Shown: positions 41,243-52,014, counted from the stretch's first letter. The stretch: 64,000 bases of DNA from Comamonas sp. GB3 AK4-5 (GCF_041320665.1 NZ_CP166730.1:2108001-2172000), one strand, 5' to 3'. Notes: generated by a model from the sequence alone, not told the origin. Numbers and translations: made by a program.

Positions 41243-42945
41243 TCCCGGCCGAGCTGCAGCAGTGGGATGTGGAGTACGGGCTCCCTGTACTGCGTAACGA
41301 AATCTGCACTGGCCGCTACACCTACCTGGCAGTGGTGCGCCATTACCGTGATCTGCAAGAGGCAGGCGCCCGTGGGCTGGTGTTCGCACCCAGCTATGCA
41401 TGGCACATGATCCAGTTTATTGAACGGTTCTTTGTGCACATCAAAGGCCCGCTGGCTGGGAAGCCGATCCTGCTGGACCCGTGGCAAAAGTTTTGGACAG
41501 CCGTGAAGTACGGCTGGCGGCATGCAGACGATATGCGCCGCCGCTTCACGCGGGCCTATGAAGAGGTGGCCCGCAAGAACGGCAAGAGCACATGGACGGG
41601 GCCACAAGGCGCCTACCTGTTCTCCATGGATGGCGAAGCCGGTGCCGAGGTGTATGCGGTGGCTACCACCCGGGCGCAGGCCATGTCGGTGTTCAAGCCC
41701 GCATTCGACAACATCAAGCGCTGGGCTCGGCGCTCCGCAGGGGTCAAACGTAGTTTCAAGATCCATGAGGGCTTGAACCAAGAGCGCGTGCAGATGGACG
41801 CCAGCGTGTTTGCTCCGCTGCCTGCTAATGCAGAAAGCCTGGACGGTCTAAACCCTTCCGCAGTGTTGTTCGATGAGCTGCACGCTCAGGCCGACCGCGA
41901 TGTATGGGATGTGATGGAGTCAGCGCTGGGTGCCCGGTTGCAGCCGCTGTTGTCTGCCATCACCACTGCTGGTTTCATTCTGAACGGCATCTGCGTAGAG
42001 ATTCGCAGCTACTTGGTCAGTGTGCTGGATGGAAAGCGCCAGGACGATGATTTGTTCGGCTGCATCTACACGCCGGATGTGGGGGACGATCCCTACGATG
42101 AGCGCAACTGGATCAAGGCCAACCCCGGGCTGGGTCGCAGCAAGACCTGGGACTACATGCGCGCCCAGGCGCGCAAGGCCAAGGCGCTGCCTGGTGCACG
42201 TGCCAACTTCCTGACCAAGGACTTGAATATCTGGTGCAACTCAGCCGAAGGCTGGTTTGACATCCAAGTGTGGGATGCCTGCGGCAAGGGGTTTAACCCG
42301 GCCATGCTCAAAGGCAGACGGTGCTTCGGCGGTCTTGACCTGGCGAGTGTGCGAGACCTGACGGCGTTTGCATTGGTGTTCCCACCGCTGGAGGGGGAAA
42401 CCACGGTGCACGTGCTGGTATGGCACTGGTGCCCCGAGGCAAAGCTGGCGACCGAAGCAGAGGATGAGGCCTCTTACAAGCAGTGGGCAGAAGAGGGGTG
42501 GCTGACAGTCACGCCCGGCAACGTCACTGACTATGCCGCTGTGGAGCGGGACATTCTGGCTGCCAGCCAGATATACGACATCGTCGAGCTTGGCTTTGAC
42601 GATTGGAATGCCACGCAACTGGTCAACAACTTGATGGAGGCCGGTTTGCCCATGGTCAACGTTCCGCAAAACACGCATGGGATGGGGCCAGGTAGCAAGG
42701 CCTTGGAGTCCCTGATCTACAGCGGCAAGCTCGCGCATGGTGGAAATCCAGTGCTGCGCTACTGCGCCGGGAATGTGTCGCTGCTGTTCGACAGTAATGG
42801 CAACTACAGGCCAGATAAGAAGAAGAGCAAGCAAAACGGGCGCATCGACGGCATCGTGGCCGTGGTGATCGCACTTGGTCGTTACCAGCAGCCAGACGAT
42901 TCTGGCGATGTGGATGGTTTCTTTGCCGCCCCTGCAACGAAGTGA
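41101..42945 (+). CDS. Terminase large subunit
   Basis: The protein of up to 614 aa shows TerL hallmarks: Walker A-like EEVARKNGKST, Walker B AVLFDELHAQ, and nuclease acidic residues in CFGGLDLASVRDLTAF and LGFDDWNATQL plus the DGIVAVVIALG end. It pumps DNA into proheads and cuts it. The true start may be later than 41101, as the first 35 residues are basic and overlap TerS. It is intact although capsid genes are lost. Confidence 0.92.
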   Translation: MATQSMFDHSVPGASAQGHGGAGRTGRPVRRTRRARYRLTRKQTDALIPAELQQWDVEYGLPVLRNEICTGRYTYLAVVRHYRDLQEAGARGLVFAPSYAWHMIQFIERFFVHIKGPLAGKPILLDPWQKFWTAVKYGWRHADDMRRRFTRAYEEVARKNGKSTWTGPQGAYLFSMDGEAGAEVYAVATTRAQAMSVFKPAFDNIKRWARRSAGVKRSFKIHEGLNQERVQMDASVFAPLPANAESLDGLNPSAVLFDELHAQADRDVWDVMESALGARLQPLLSAITTAGFILNGICVEIRSYLVSVLDGKRQDDDLFGCIYTPDVGDDPYDERNWIKANPGLGRSKTWDYMRAQARKAKALPGARANFLTKDLNIWCNSAEGWFDIQVWDACGKGFNPAMLKGRRCFGGLDLASVRDLTAFALVFPPLEGETTVHVLVWHWCPEAKLATEAEDEASYKQWAEEGWLTVTPGNVTDYAAVERDILAASQIYDIVELGFDDWNATQLVNNLMEAGLPMVNVPQNTHGMGPGSKALESLIYSGKLAHGGNPVLRYCAGNVSLLFDSNGNYRPDKKKSKQNGRIDGIVAVVIALGRYQQPDDSGDVDGFFAAPATK

Positions 42946-42952
42946 GATATCT

Positions 42953-44251
42953 ATGAATGCAACGCTTCATCAGCGCCGGCCTGGTCGCATCCGTGCGGCC
43001 ATAGGTGCATTGCTGGGAAAGACCACCAGCATCAGCGATGCTGCGGGCACATCTGCGCTCTTCGGAGTAGATGCTGACAGTGGACAGACAGTTGATGCAT
43101 CGGGTGTCATGCGCCTGTCCACTGCTTGGGCTTGTGTCCGCATCATTTCGCAGACGATTGCCACACTACCTCTCAACCTGTATGAGCGTAAAGGTAAAAG
43201 CAAAAACCTTGCTGAAAGCCATGCGCTCTACAGCGTGCTGCACTCCATTCCAAACCCAGGCTCTACAGCGGCGGTGTTTTGGGAAAGCATGGTCGCAGCC
43301 ATGCTGCTGCGCGGTGCCGGCCGGGGTGAGCGGCTTATGTTCGATGGCCGCTTGGTGGGCTTGGTCTTTCTGAACCCAGACAGGCTGACGCCCCGCAGCC
43401 AGCAGGGTAGTGTCGTCAAGGAGTGGAGCTACGTTGAGCCCACCGGAGTGCGGCGCATCGTCCCTGCAGATCGCGTGTGGACGGTTCCAGGCTTTTCTCT
43501 TGACGGTGTCAATGGTGTCAGCGCTGTGCAATACGGTGCAGCAGTTTTTGGGCAAGCCAAAGCTGCTGAAAGAGCGGCTGGCAGGGCTTTCCGAAACGGT
43601 GCTCTGCAAAGCATTTACTACACAGTCAAAGATTGGCTCAAGAAAGAACAACGCTCCGACTTCCGCGAAAACGTCATGGGCCTTATCGAGAAGGGGGAGA
43701 CGCCTCTTCTGGAAGGTGGTACTGACGTTAAATCACTGGGGATAAGCCCCAAAGATGTACAGCTTCTGGAGTCCCGCGGATGGAGTGTGCAAGAAATCTG
43801 CCGCTGGTTCCTGATGCCGCCCTGGATGGTGGGGCACACCGAAAAGTCCACCAGTTGGGGCAGTGGAATTGAGCAGCAGCTCATCGCCTTTCTGACCTTC
43901 TGCATTGGCCCGCTGCTGCGCCGTATTGAACAGGCCATCATCAAAGACCTACTCACGCCTGCAGAGCGTTTGCGCTTGTACCCCAAGTTTGCGATTGAAG
44001 GCCTGCTGCGCACGGATAGCGCGGCCCGTGCTGCCTTTTACGGCGTCATGGTTGACAAGGGCATCCTCACCCGCGACGAAGTGCGCGAATTGGAAGACCG
44101 CGAGCCCATGGGCGGCAATGCCGCTGTGCTGACCGTGCAGTCCGCCATGACAACGCTCGACGCTATCGGGCAAACCGATCCATCCACTGAGGCCCGCGCT
44201 GCTTTGCGCCACCTGCTGGGCTTTTCATCTGAAGAGCCCGAGAAAGGCTAA
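42953..44251 (+). CDS. HK97-family phage portal protein
   Basis: The 432-aa protein has portal motifs (STAWACVRIISQTIATLPLNLYE, YSVLHSIPNPG, FLMPPWMVGHTEKSTSWGSGIEQQ). Portals form the DNA entry ring of the capsid. The stop codon TAA is also the target duplication of the following IS, so the gene ends exactly at the insertion. The protease and capsid genes that should follow are missing. Confidence 0.92.
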   Translation: MNATLHQRRPGRIRAAIGALLGKTTSISDAAGTSALFGVDADSGQTVDASGVMRLSTAWACVRIISQTIATLPLNLYERKGKSKNLAESHALYSVLHSIPNPGSTAAVFWESMVAAMLLRGAGRGERLMFDGRLVGLVFLNPDRLTPRSQQGSVVKEWSYVEPTGVRRIVPADRVWTVPGFSLDGVNGVSAVQYGAAVFGQAKAAERAAGRAFRNGALQSIYYTVKDWLKKEQRSDFRENVMGLIEKGETPLLEGGTDVKSLGISPKDVQLLESRGWSVQEICRWFLMPPWMVGHTEKSTSWGSGIEQQLIAFLTFCIGPLLRRIEQAIIKDLLTPAERLRLYPKFAIEGLLRTDSAARAAFYGVMVDKGILTRDEVRELEDREPMGGNAAVLTVQSAMTTLDAIGQTDPSTEARAALRHLLGFSSEEPEKG

Positions 44252-45124
44252 GAGTGGCTAACACCACCGATCCACGAAGCGCGCGCAGATGATCGCTGCC
44301 GCCAATTTCAGCAGCGCTTCGTGGATATCCAGCCGTCGTTCAAAGCGGATTCGCAGCTTGCCAAAGCCTGCAAACCAGCTGTGCGTCCTCTCCACCACCC
44401 ACCGGTGTTTGCCCAGCCGCTCGCTGCTCTCAATGCCTCGTCTGGCAATTCGGCCCATGATGCCCCGCTGCCTCAGATGGGCTCGGCATCGCTTGAAGTC
44501 GTAGCCTTTGTCGGCGTGCAGCTTGGCTGGCCTTTTACGGGGACGTCCTGGCAGGCCAGCAATCGCAGGAATCGCGTCCACACACTTCTCGAACATCTTG
44601 GAGTCGTGCCGGTTCGCGCCGCTGACCAAGATCACCAGCGGGATGCCTCTGGCATCTACGACGATGTGCCGCTTGGAGCCGAGCTTGCCTCTGTCCGTGG
44701 GGTTTGGGCCCGTTTCCTGGCCCCCCGGGGGCTTGGTACCGAGGAGCCATCAATGCTGGCCCGGCTCCAATCGATTTGGTCATGTTCACACAAGCGAGTC
44801 AGCATGGCTTGGTGCAGCTGCTCCCAGACACCAGCGGCGTTCCAGTCGCGCAGGCGCCGCCAGCAAGTCATGCCGCTGCCGTAGCCCAGGGATTGGGGAA
44901 GGTCTTCCCATGGAATGCCTGTTTGCAGCACGAGCAAGATGCCGTTGAGGGCAGCTTCATCGCTGATTGCGAGTTTGCGCGCACCGCCTTTGGCAGAAGG
45001 CACGAAGGCTGGGATCAGGGGTTGTAGCTGTCGCCACAGTTCTTTGCTTACGGGTCGTCGTGCCATGAGGGCAGCGAGCATAACCGCTCTGCGAGGCCCT
45101 CTGGAGAAGTGGTGTTAGCCACTC
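44252..45124 (-). mobile_element. IS5-family insertion sequence, copy 2 of the 873-bp element
   Basis: Same ends and length as the copy at 27747-28619, inverted, with few base changes. TAA lies on both sides (44249-44251 and 45125-45127). It sits at the point where capsid and tail genes are missing. Confidence 0.93.
44258..45081 (-). CDS. IS5-family transposase in two frames (873-bp element, copy 2)
   Basis: First frame 45081-44656, second ending at 44258, with the same C/G-run shift site as copy 1. Only a few residues differ (for example GILLVLQTG versus GILFVLQTG, and AHLRQRG versus AHLRQQG). DDE-region motifs HADKGYDF and HRWVVERTHSWF are intact. Confidence 0.88.
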
Positions 45125-45162
45125 TAAGTCACTTACTGCAACCCTCTATATATCGCGCTGAT

Positions 45163-45681
<519 letters not shown>

Positions 45682-45701
45682 TTACTGCAAAACAACAACC
45701 A

Positions 45702-45724
45702 ACCCGCCCTCGGCGGGTTTTTTT
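45702..45724 (+). terminator. Rho-independent terminator
   Basis: ACCCGCC and GGCGGGT pair around CTC, followed by seven T. Confidence 0.9.
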
Positions 45725-45743
45725 ACGCCCATAGGGAGGGCAC

Positions 45744-46157
45744 ATGGAACCAACAAGCAGCGCGGCCGCAGGGGTGGGCGCTTGGAAAGCGGCCGTCTGG
45801 CTGATGGGGCTGGGCGCATTCGGCTTTGGCCTGGCCGCCATTGTCGTGATGTGCATGACGCCACCGCGCACGCCCAAAGAGCAGGCGGTGGCGTTGATCA
45901 GCACCCTGGTGTGCAGCCTGTCGCTGGGCAGCGGGGTGGTGATTTATTTTGAGCTGCATGGGCTGCTGACAGCGCCGGATCTGGGCCAGCAGGTGGCTGG
46001 GATGTTTGCCTTGGGCGGCATTTTGTTTGCCTGCGGCCTGCCTGGCTGGGCTGTGGTGCGGTGGATCTTCAATGCCCTGGCCAAGCGCGAGGGGCAGGAC
46101 ATCGTGCAAGTGCTGCAGGAAATGCGCGACATCAAAAACGGAGGGACGAAAGCATGA
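45744..46157 (+). CDS. Putative holin
   Basis: The 137-aa protein has three hydrophobic segments (about residues 14-38, 47-68 and 85-108) and a charged C-terminal tail, the layout of class I holins. It opens the inner membrane to release endolysin. It lies first in the lysis cassette and overlaps the endolysin start. Sequence family not recognised; the call rests on topology and position. Confidence 0.68.
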   Translation: MEPTSSAAAGVGAWKAAVWLMGLGAFGFGLAAIVVMCMTPPRTPKEQAVALISTLVCSLSLGSGVVIYFELHGLLTAPDLGQQVAGMFALGGILFACGLPGWAVVRWIFNALAKREGQDIVQVLQEMRDIKNGGTKA

Positions 46158-46615
46158 AACTCACACCCCATTTCACCCTGGCAGAAATGACGGCCAGCAA
46201 CACCGCTCGCCGCCTGGGCTTGGACAACACGCCCACGGCCGAGGCCTTGGCCAACTTGCAGCGCACGGCCGAGATGTTGGAGCGCATCCGCGCCCACCTG
46301 GGTGGCAAGGCCATCATCGTCACCAGTGGCTACCGTGGCCGTCAGGTCAACCAGGCTGTGGGCGGCGCTACATCCAGCGACCACATGAGCGGCCAGGCCG
46401 CAGACATTCAGGTGCCCAGCTACGGTACGCCCTATGACGTGGCCAAGGCCCTGGCCCCGTACATCGATGCGCTGGGGATCGGCCAGGTCATCTATGAAGT
46501 CCACGGCAACAGTCACTGGGTGCATGTGTCCACACGTGTGCCGGCCAAGCAATTGAACCGCGTCATCACCATTGCCGTTGGCAAAGGCTCCTTCCTGGGA
46601 GTGCAGCACGTATGA
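46154..46615 (+). CDS. Endolysin, M15-family D-Ala-D-Ala carboxypeptidase-like
   Basis: The 153-aa protein has the M15_3 metal-site motifs: VTSGYRGRQVNQAVGGA, SSDHMSGQAADIQ and HWVHVS. These zinc peptidases cut peptidoglycan cross-links during lysis. The start ATGA overlaps the holin stop, and the stop overlaps the spanin start. There is no signal peptide, so the holin must release it. Confidence 0.9.
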   Translation: MKLTPHFTLAEMTASNTARRLGLDNTPTAEALANLQRTAEMLERIRAHLGGKAIIVTSGYRGRQVNQAVGGATSSDHMSGQAADIQVPSYGTPYDVAKALAPYIDALGIGQVIYEVHGNSHWVHVSTRVPAKQLNRVITIAVGKGSFLGVQHV

Positions 46616-47013
46616 GCTGGGCCGCTGAAATCAAACTGCTCGGCCTGGCCGCCGGCGCCCTGGCGGTATCCCTGCTCGGCAATGCACTGCAGGGTTACAT
46701 GTATCTGCAGCAGCGTGATGCGCTCACAATGGGGCGCACCAAGCTGGAGCAAGCCACTGGCGACACTGCCACGGCACGCGCTGCGGCCGAGGCCTGCAGC
46801 AGCAGCGTGGAGGGCTTGGCCAACAGTGCTGCGGTGCTGGCCAGCCAACTGACCACGGAGCGCGATGCGGCCGCTGGCCGTGCTGGCCGGCTGTACGCTG
46901 CTGCGGACAAAATCCTACGCACGCCGCCCGCTGTGCCTGGCGATGCGTGCGCAAGCGCCAAGGCCCTTGTGGCTGACGTGCTGCAGTCCCGTGACCGCAA
47001 GGGGGGCAAGTAA
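46612..47013 (+). CDS. Rz-like inner-membrane spanin
   Basis: The 133-aa protein has one N-terminal membrane helix (IKLLGLAAGALAVSLLGNAL) and a long helical periplasmic part (TATARAAAEACSSSVEGLA). It pairs with the outer spanin lipoprotein that follows directly. Position between endolysin and lipoprotein gives the identity. Confidence 0.78.
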   Translation: MSWAAEIKLLGLAAGALAVSLLGNALQGYMYLQQRDALTMGRTKLEQATGDTATARAAAEACSSSVEGLANSAAVLASQLTTERDAAAGRAGRLYAAADKILRTPPAVPGDACASAKALVADVLQSRDRKGGK

Positions 47014-47318
47014 TGCATACGTGTGCACGCATACCCCTTGCCTCCGCTGCGCTTGCGGCTGTGTTGCTCTCCGGCTGCGGAGCCACGCCGGCACCGCGCA
47101 CTGAGATCCAGCGCGTGAGCGTGGCCATCCCCGTGGCCTGCCAAGAGCCGGAGCCGGCGCGGCCGCAGATGCCCACCGAAGCATTGCCGGACGACGCCGA
47201 CGTGGACACGTATGTGCAAGCCGCTGCGGCCGAGATCGAGCGCCGCGAGGGCTATGAGATTCAGTTGCGCCAGGCCTTGGCCAACTGCAAGCGGCCGCTG
47301 CCTGGCGACAAAGAATAA
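47013..47318 (+). CDS. Rz1-like outer-membrane spanin lipoprotein
   Basis: The 101-aa protein has a lipoprotein signal ending VLLSGC and a proline-rich mature start (GATPAPRTEIQRV). It shares its first base with the last base of the Rz-like gene. Together the two fuse inner and outer membrane in the last step of lysis. Confidence 0.82.
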   Translation: MHTCARIPLASAALAAVLLSGCGATPAPRTEIQRVSVAIPVACQEPEPARPQMPTEALPDDADVDTYVQAAAAEIERREGYEIQLRQALANCKRPLPGDKE

Positions 47319-47383
47319 TGAAAGCTGCTCTTGAAATTCTGTGATGTCGCGCAATCTGGACATTTCATATCAAGGGGAGGCCT

Positions 47384-47758
47384 ATGAGACTACAATATTT
47401 AACAGCCCATCATGTCCGCAGCGTGGTGGCAGCTTGCCAGGCGCTGGAGGCGGAGTACCAAACGTCTCCGCAAGGATCCGTTCAGATAGATCCGCTCTCA
47501 ACTCCGCGAAGCCTTGCAATTGCTCGCGAAGCTCTATCTACGGCCTTAAATGTGATTCCTAATGATGCAATGGTTGAGTTGCAGGCTCTGGCCTGGTTTG
47601 GGCGCGGCGACTCAGGATCGGACTTCAGGTTGATTCTTGAATATTCGCGTACTAGATTTGATACAAGCTCTCGGGAGTACTTGGCTTCAAAGTCGCCGCT
47701 TCGGAGATACATAGAAGATGGTTTGAAAAACTCTGGTGTGCAGCTCGCCCTAGGGTAG
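47384..47758 (+). CDS. DUF3775-like small protein
   Basis: The 124-aa protein has the pattern MRLQYLTAHHVRSVVAACQALEAE and DAMVELQALAWFGRGD, like DUF3775 proteins found on phages and plasmids. Function is unknown. It lies past the lysis cassette, has GGGGAGG before its ATG and its own terminator, so it is a separate cargo unit. Confidence 0.65.
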   Translation: MRLQYLTAHHVRSVVAACQALEAEYQTSPQGSVQIDPLSTPRSLAIAREALSTALNVIPNDAMVELQALAWFGRGDSGSDFRLILEYSRTRFDTSSREYLASKSPLRRYIEDGLKNSGVQLALG

Positions 47759-47762
47759 AGCC

Positions 47763-47799
47763 GAAAAGCCTCTCTAGTACTCCTAGAAAGGCTTTCGTT
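47763..47799 (+). terminator. Stem-loop terminator
   Basis: AAAGCC (47765-47770) pairs with GGCTTT (47790-47795), with an inner TCTAG/CTAGA stem; a short T-rich end follows. Confidence 0.6.
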
Positions 47800-47824
47800 C
47801 GTGAGCGTTCCAGGCGCGGAGACG

Positions 47825-48130
47825 TCAGTACCTGCTGTCTGCTAGGTCGGCGGCAACTGCCTTGATCTGTGCTTGTTGTTTTTGTGTGGGATCGGGGGTT
47901 GGGATCGGCGTATGTTCCACTGTCCCGATGATATTTCCACCTGCATCAGTAATCAGATGCTCGGGTCTAGATTCTGCGATCGCATTGTGTTCGGCGGTTG
48001 CTGCTGAGATGGCCTCCTTGCGAGGCGTTCCATTGAGAACAATTAGTGCAGCAGCTCGGCTATCAATAGCCTGTTCGTGTTCTTCACGAACACGCTCTTC
48101 CTGTTCTTCCAAGTGGTAGTCCGCGGCCAT
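47825..48130 (-). CDS. Hypothetical 101-aa prophage protein
   Basis: A glutamate-rich soluble protein (MAADYHLEEQEERVREEHEQAID onward) with a well-placed GGAGGT before the ATG. It lies downstream of the recombinase gene on the same strand. Small genes beside serine integrases can be directionality factors, but nothing in the sequence proves that. Confidence 0.65.
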   Translation of the reverse strand: MAADYHLEEQEERVREEHEQAIDSRAAALIVLNGTPRKEAISAATAEHNAIAESRPEHLITDAGGNIIGTVEHTPIPTPDPTQKQQAQIKAVAADLADSRY

Positions 48131-48190
48131 AAATACCTCCAGTTGTTACTTGGTAAGGGGGTCGGGATTGTAGCTGATTTTTATTTTTTG

Positions 48191-49834
48191 CTACGCATCT
48201 GCATCCTCTCCAACAATCCATTGGCCATCCCGATCCACCCGTAGCATCCGTGTGTTGCCGCCCTTGGCCACCAGCAGAATGTCGATGTGGTAGTCGCGGC
48301 TGCCGAGGTCCGAGGCAGGGCGCAGGCCGTGGTGGTAGACCACGATGCGCTCAAAGGTGTCGGCAACTAGTTGGCGGGCCTTGAGGCGGGGGGCAACCTC
48401 TTGGGCCTCAACACCAGCAGCCAGCTCCCGCCACAACGTATCAGCCCCGCTCAGATTCAATCTGGTTGCATTGACCAGCTCGCGTTCTGCTTGAGCTGCT
48501 GCCTTTTCGGCCTGCTCCAGCTCTGTCTCTAGCTGCCTGGCACGGCGGGCAAAGACCAGGGGAGTGCCTTCGTTGGCCGTGACCAGCATGGCGTCGGTCA
48601 GCTTGTCCAACTGACCGCGCAGATCATCTACCTGCTTTCTCGCTTCATGCACACGTTTGCGTGGGCCTTCGCTATGGTCGCTGCCGTAGAGGGCCTGCAG
48701 GTTCAGGATGTCGGAGCAGTAAGACATGATGGCGCGCTCCACCGGGGCCACGCTGGTGGACCCAGGCACAGGGCATCCACCGCCATAGGCTGCGGCTGAG
48801 GCGCACAGCAGGCGCCGGTATCCGTCACGGATTCGTCCATCAGGCAGGCGCGGCTTGGTGGCCAGGTTCTGCCCGGCCATGGGCTTACCGCAGTAACCGC
48901 AGGTGGTAACTCCTATGCCGGTGATCACATGGGGTAGGTCGCCTTTGACGCGCCGGCGACCTGAGCTGTTGGCTACGCGCTGTAACTCCTCCCAGGCGGC
49001 CTCGGTGAGCAGGGCAGGGTAGTAATCACGCAGCAGGTAGTCCGTGCCATTTACGCTGACAGGCTTGTGTCCTGCAAGCTGTGGCAGGCGGATGATGCGA
49101 TAGACCTGGGTGGTCAGGTTACTCTTGCTGGTGGTGTACAGGCGCAGTCCCTCTTCATCCAGGGTCTGCACGATGCGTTTGCCCCCAATACCGTCGGTGT
49201 ACAGCTCAATGGCTCGGTGTATGGCTGCGGCACGGTCCTTGTCGATTTCCCAGCCGTGCTCGGTGCGCTGCAACCATGCAGGGTCGTGCCCTTGCTCAAC
49301 CCGGCCCCTGTAGCTGCCCTCAATCCATTTCTCACACAAGCGCTGCACGCTGGCCTTTACCCGCTTGCTCTTCGTGTCGCTTTCTTCGTGGGCGCGGATC
49401 ATCACCAGCAAGCTGTAGACAAGGTCCATGGGATTGTCTTTTAGCCGTTGGCGGCTGTAGGTCTTGCCGTCGCTGGCGGTCACCACGGTGATGCCGGCAT
49501 TTACAATCTGCGCCAGTTGCGCTTGGGCCTGGATCGGCTCGGCGCGTGATAAGCGGTCCAGACCTTCCACAATCAGCACCGATCCATTGGGCACGCGCCC
49601 GTCTTCCACGGCGCGCAGAAACACGCCCAGCGCCCCCGACTTGATGTGCTGCTGGTGGTAAGCCGATAGGCCTTCGTCCCTCAGCGATAGATTCGTGTCC
49701 AGCTTGAGTCCGTGCTCTGCCGCCCACTTTGCGGCGTAGGCCAGCTGCCGATCCGTACTTCCGCCGGCGGACTGCTTAGGGTCAGAGAACCGTAGATAGC
49801 TATAAACCAACCCATTTTCGATTGCGTGCCCCAT
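48191..49834 (-). CDS. Large serine recombinase (prophage integrase)
   Basis: The 547-aa protein has an N-terminal resolvase domain with the catalytic serine at residue 17 ([15 protein letters not shown]), conserved arginines in EGLDRLSR, a recombinase domain (about 170-290), a zinc ribbon (CGYCGKPM ... LCAS) and a coiled coil (about 395-470). Such enzymes join attP and attB without host factors. The ATG at 49834 overlaps the rimO ATG in opposite direction (CATG), so the gene touches the right prophage end. An in-frame extension into rimO would be chromosomal and is rejected. Confidence 0.93.
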   Translation of the reverse strand: MGHAIENGLVYSYLRFSDPKQSAGGSTDRQLAYAAKWAAEHGLKLDTNLSLRDEGLSAYHQQHIKSGALGVFLRAVEDGRVPNGSVLIVEGLDRLSRAEPIQAQAQLAQIVNAGITVVTASDGKTYSRQRLKDNPMDLVYSLLVMIRAHEESDTKSKRVKASVQRLCEKWIEGSYRGRVEQGHDPAWLQRTEHGWEIDKDRAAAIHRAIELYTDGIGGKRIVQTLDEEGLRLYTTSKSNLTTQVYRIIRLPQLAGHKPVSVNGTDYLLRDYYPALLTEAAWEELQRVANSSGRRRVKGDLPHVITGIGVTTCGYCGKPMAGQNLATKPRLPDGRIRDGYRRLLCASAAAYGGGCPVPGSTSVAPVERAIMSYCSDILNLQALYGSDHSEGPRKRVHEARKQVDDLRGQLDKLTDAMLVTANEGTPLVFARRARQLETELEQAEKAAAQAERELVNATRLNLSGADTLWRELAAGVEAQEVAPRLKARQLVADTFERIVVYHHGLRPASDLGSRDYHIDILLVAKGGNTRMLRVDRDGQWIVGEDADA

Positions 49835-51230
49835 GACTGAAACCACCTCCCAACAGGATCGCCTGCCGCGTATAGGTATGGTATCACTCGGGTGCCCCAA
49901 AGCACTGACGGACAGCGAGCTCATCCTCACCCAGCTCAGCGCAGAGGGTTACCAGACCTCCAAGACCTTTGAGGGCGCGGATCTGGTCATCGTCAACACC
50001 TGCGGCTTTATCGATGACGCCGTCAAGGAAAGCCTGGACACCATTGGCGAGGCCCTGGCCGCCAATGGCAAGGTGATTGTCACCGGCTGCCTGGGTGCCA
50101 AGGCCGGCAAGGAGGGGGGTGCCACCATGGTGGCCGAGGTGCACCCCAGCGTGCTGGCCGTCACTGGCCCCCATGCCACGCAGGAGGTGATGGATGCTGT
50201 GCATGCCCACCTGCCCAAGCCCCATGACCCCTTTGTAGATCTGGTGCCTGGCAGCTTTGGCGATGCTGGCATCAAGCTCACGCCCAAGCACTATGCCTAT
50301 CTGAAGATTTCCGAGGGCTGCAACCACCGCTGCACCTTTTGCATCATCCCCAGCATGCGCGGCGATCTGGTCTCGCGCCCGATTGGCGATGTGCTCAAAG
50401 AAGCCAAGGCGCTGTTTGAAGGCGGCGTCAAAGAGCTGCTGGTCATCAGCCAGGACACCTCGGCCTATGGCGTGGATGTGAAGTACCGCACCGGTTTTTG
50501 GGACGGCAAGCCGGTCAAGACCCGCATGCTGGAGCTGACCGAAGAGTTGGGCAAGCTGGCCGCCGCACACGGTGCCTGGGTGCGCCTGCACTACGTCTAC
50601 CCCTATCCCACGGTGGACAACATCCTGCCGCTGATGGCGCAGGGCCTGGTCCTGCCTTATCTGGATGTGCCGCTGCAGCACAGCCACCCCGATGTGCTCA
50701 AGCGCATGAAGCGCCCGGCATCGGGTGAGAAGAACCTGGACCGCATCCGCGAATGGCGCGCCATCTGCCCCGATCTGGTGATCCGTTCCACCTTCATCGC
50801 CGGTTTCCCCGGTGAGACCGAGGAAGAGTTCGAGCACCTGCTGGACTTTATCCGCGAGGCGGAAATCGACCGCGCTGGTTGCTTTGCCTACAGCCCAGTG
50901 GAAGGCGCCACCGCCAACGAACTGCCCGGCATGCTGCCCGAGGAAGTGCGCGAAGCGCGCCGCGCCCGCTTTATGGAGGTGGCCGAAGAGGTCTCCGCCA
51001 AGCGCCTGCAGCGCCGCGTGGGCCAGGTCATGAAGGTGTTGGTGGACAAATCGGTCAGCCTGGGTAAAAAGGGCGGCCTGGGTCGCACCTATGCCGATGC
51101 GCCCGAGATTGACGGCGTGGTGCATATCCAGCCACCCACCAAAGCCAGCAAGACCTACAAGGTGGGTGACCTGATCAGCGTGCGCATTCTGAGCGCGCAA
51201 GGCCATGATCTGGTGGGTATCCCCGTCTGA
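49833..51230 (+). CDS. rimO: Ribosomal protein S12 methylthiotransferase RimO
   Basis: The 465-aa protein has the MTTase N-terminal domain ([32 protein letters not shown]), the radical-SAM cluster motif CNHRCTFC and a C-terminal TRAM domain (to IVGIPV-like end). It adds a methylthio group to Asp88 of ribosomal protein S12. No ribosome-binding site precedes the ATG; the bases there belong to the prophage integrase gene on the other strand. The native upstream region appears to lie 22 kb away next to phaR. Expression now depends on a prophage-supplied start region. Confidence 0.96.
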   Translation: MTETTSQQDRLPRIGMVSLGCPKALTDSELILTQLSAEGYQTSKTFEGADLVIVNTCGFIDDAVKESLDTIGEALAANGKVIVTGCLGAKAGKEGGATMVAEVHPSVLAVTGPHATQEVMDAVHAHLPKPHDPFVDLVPGSFGDAGIKLTPKHYAYLKISEGCNHRCTFCIIPSMRGDLVSRPIGDVLKEAKALFEGGVKELLVISQDTSAYGVDVKYRTGFWDGKPVKTRMLELTEELGKLAAAHGAWVRLHYVYPYPTVDNILPLMAQGLVLPYLDVPLQHSHPDVLKRMKRPASGEKNLDRIREWRAICPDLVIRSTFIAGFPGETEEEFEHLLDFIREAEIDRAGCFAYSPVEGATANELPGMLPEEVREARRARFMEVAEEVSAKRLQRRVGQVMKVLVDKSVSLGKKGGLGRTYADAPEIDGVVHIQPPTKASKTYKVGDLISVRILSAQGHDLVGIPV

Positions 51231-51269
51231 GCGGGTGCCGCGTCGCCAAAGCACGGCTTTCAAAATGTG

Positions 51270-51325
51270 AGCGCTTCTAGCGCTTTTATCAAAGGGTTGA
51301 ATGGCTTGGGCTGTTCAGCCCTTTG
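51270..51325 (+). terminator. Tandem terminator-like hairpins after rimO
   Basis: AGCGC-TTCTA-GCGCT followed by TTT (51270-51287), then AAAGGGTTGAA pairing with TTCAGCCCTTT (51291-51325). Confidence 0.65.
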
Positions 51326-51396
51326 TTGTATGCGCGGTAGATGCTCACTTTTTTGCGTGAGCTGTACCGGCCTTTGCCGCATTGCGGGCAGGGCGC

Positions 51397-51864
51397 TCAG
51401 GTGCCCGGTATATAGCCCAGCGGCAAGGCCGTGGTCCATTTGATCTGTTCCATGGCAAAGCTGGACGACACGCCCGACAGCTCTATGCCCTTGACCAGGC
51501 GCTTGTACACCGCGTCATAGGCGCTCACATCGGGCACGACCACGCGCAGCAGATAGTCGATATCGCCGCTCATGCGATAGAACTCCACGATCTCGGGGAT
51601 CTCGTTGATCACCCGCGTGAGCTGGTGCATCCACTGGTCGTTGTGCTGGGTGGTGCGTATGGACACAAACACAGTCACCCCGACATTGAGCTTTTGCGGC
51701 GACAGCAAGGCCACGCGCCGCTGGATAAAGCCTTCCTGCTCCAGCCGCTGCAAGCGGCGCCAGCAAGGGGTGGACGAGAGGTGCACGGCCTCGCTGAGTT
51801 GCTGCAGCGAGAGGCTGGCGTCTTCCTGCAACAGCGACAGAATTTTTAGGTCTATGCGATCCAT
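51397..51864 (-). CDS. Lrp/AsnC-family transcriptional regulator
   Basis: The 155-aa protein has the Lrp helix-turn-helix (IDLKILSLLQEDASLSLQQLSEAVHLSSTPCWRRLQRLE) and the RAM ligand domain (VEFYRMSGDIDYLLRVVVPD). Such regulators sense amino acids. It diverges from the cystathionine beta-lyase gene across 150 AT-rich bases and probably controls it. Complete length. Confidence 0.93.
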   Translation of the reverse strand: MDRIDLKILSLLQEDASLSLQQLSEAVHLSSTPCWRRLQRLEQEGFIQRRVALLSPQKLNVGVTVFVSIRTTQHNDQWMHQLTRVINEIPEIVEFYRMSGDIDYLLRVVVPDVSAYDAVYKRLVKGIELSGVSSSFAMEQIKWTTALPLGYIPGT

Positions 51865-52014
51865 TGGAAAAAAATTCTCTAAATAAAAAATTCAATGGAA
51901 ATATTTTGCCAGAAGGCGCCCAAAACGTTCGAAAAAGGAATCCCTTTTCCAAGGCGTAATTCCTAGACTGGAGCGCATTACAAGTACCGCTCATCAGCCT
52001 CGTTTTTCGCCGCC

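Noticed and set aside
27747..45124. Composite transposon bounded by the two 873-bp IS copies
   Set aside because: Both have separate TAA duplications and lie inside one prophage; independent insertions are simpler.
49884..51263. Long minus-strand open frame opposite rimO
   Set aside because: RimO is complete on the plus strand; the antisense protein is His/Ala/Gly-rich without any motif.
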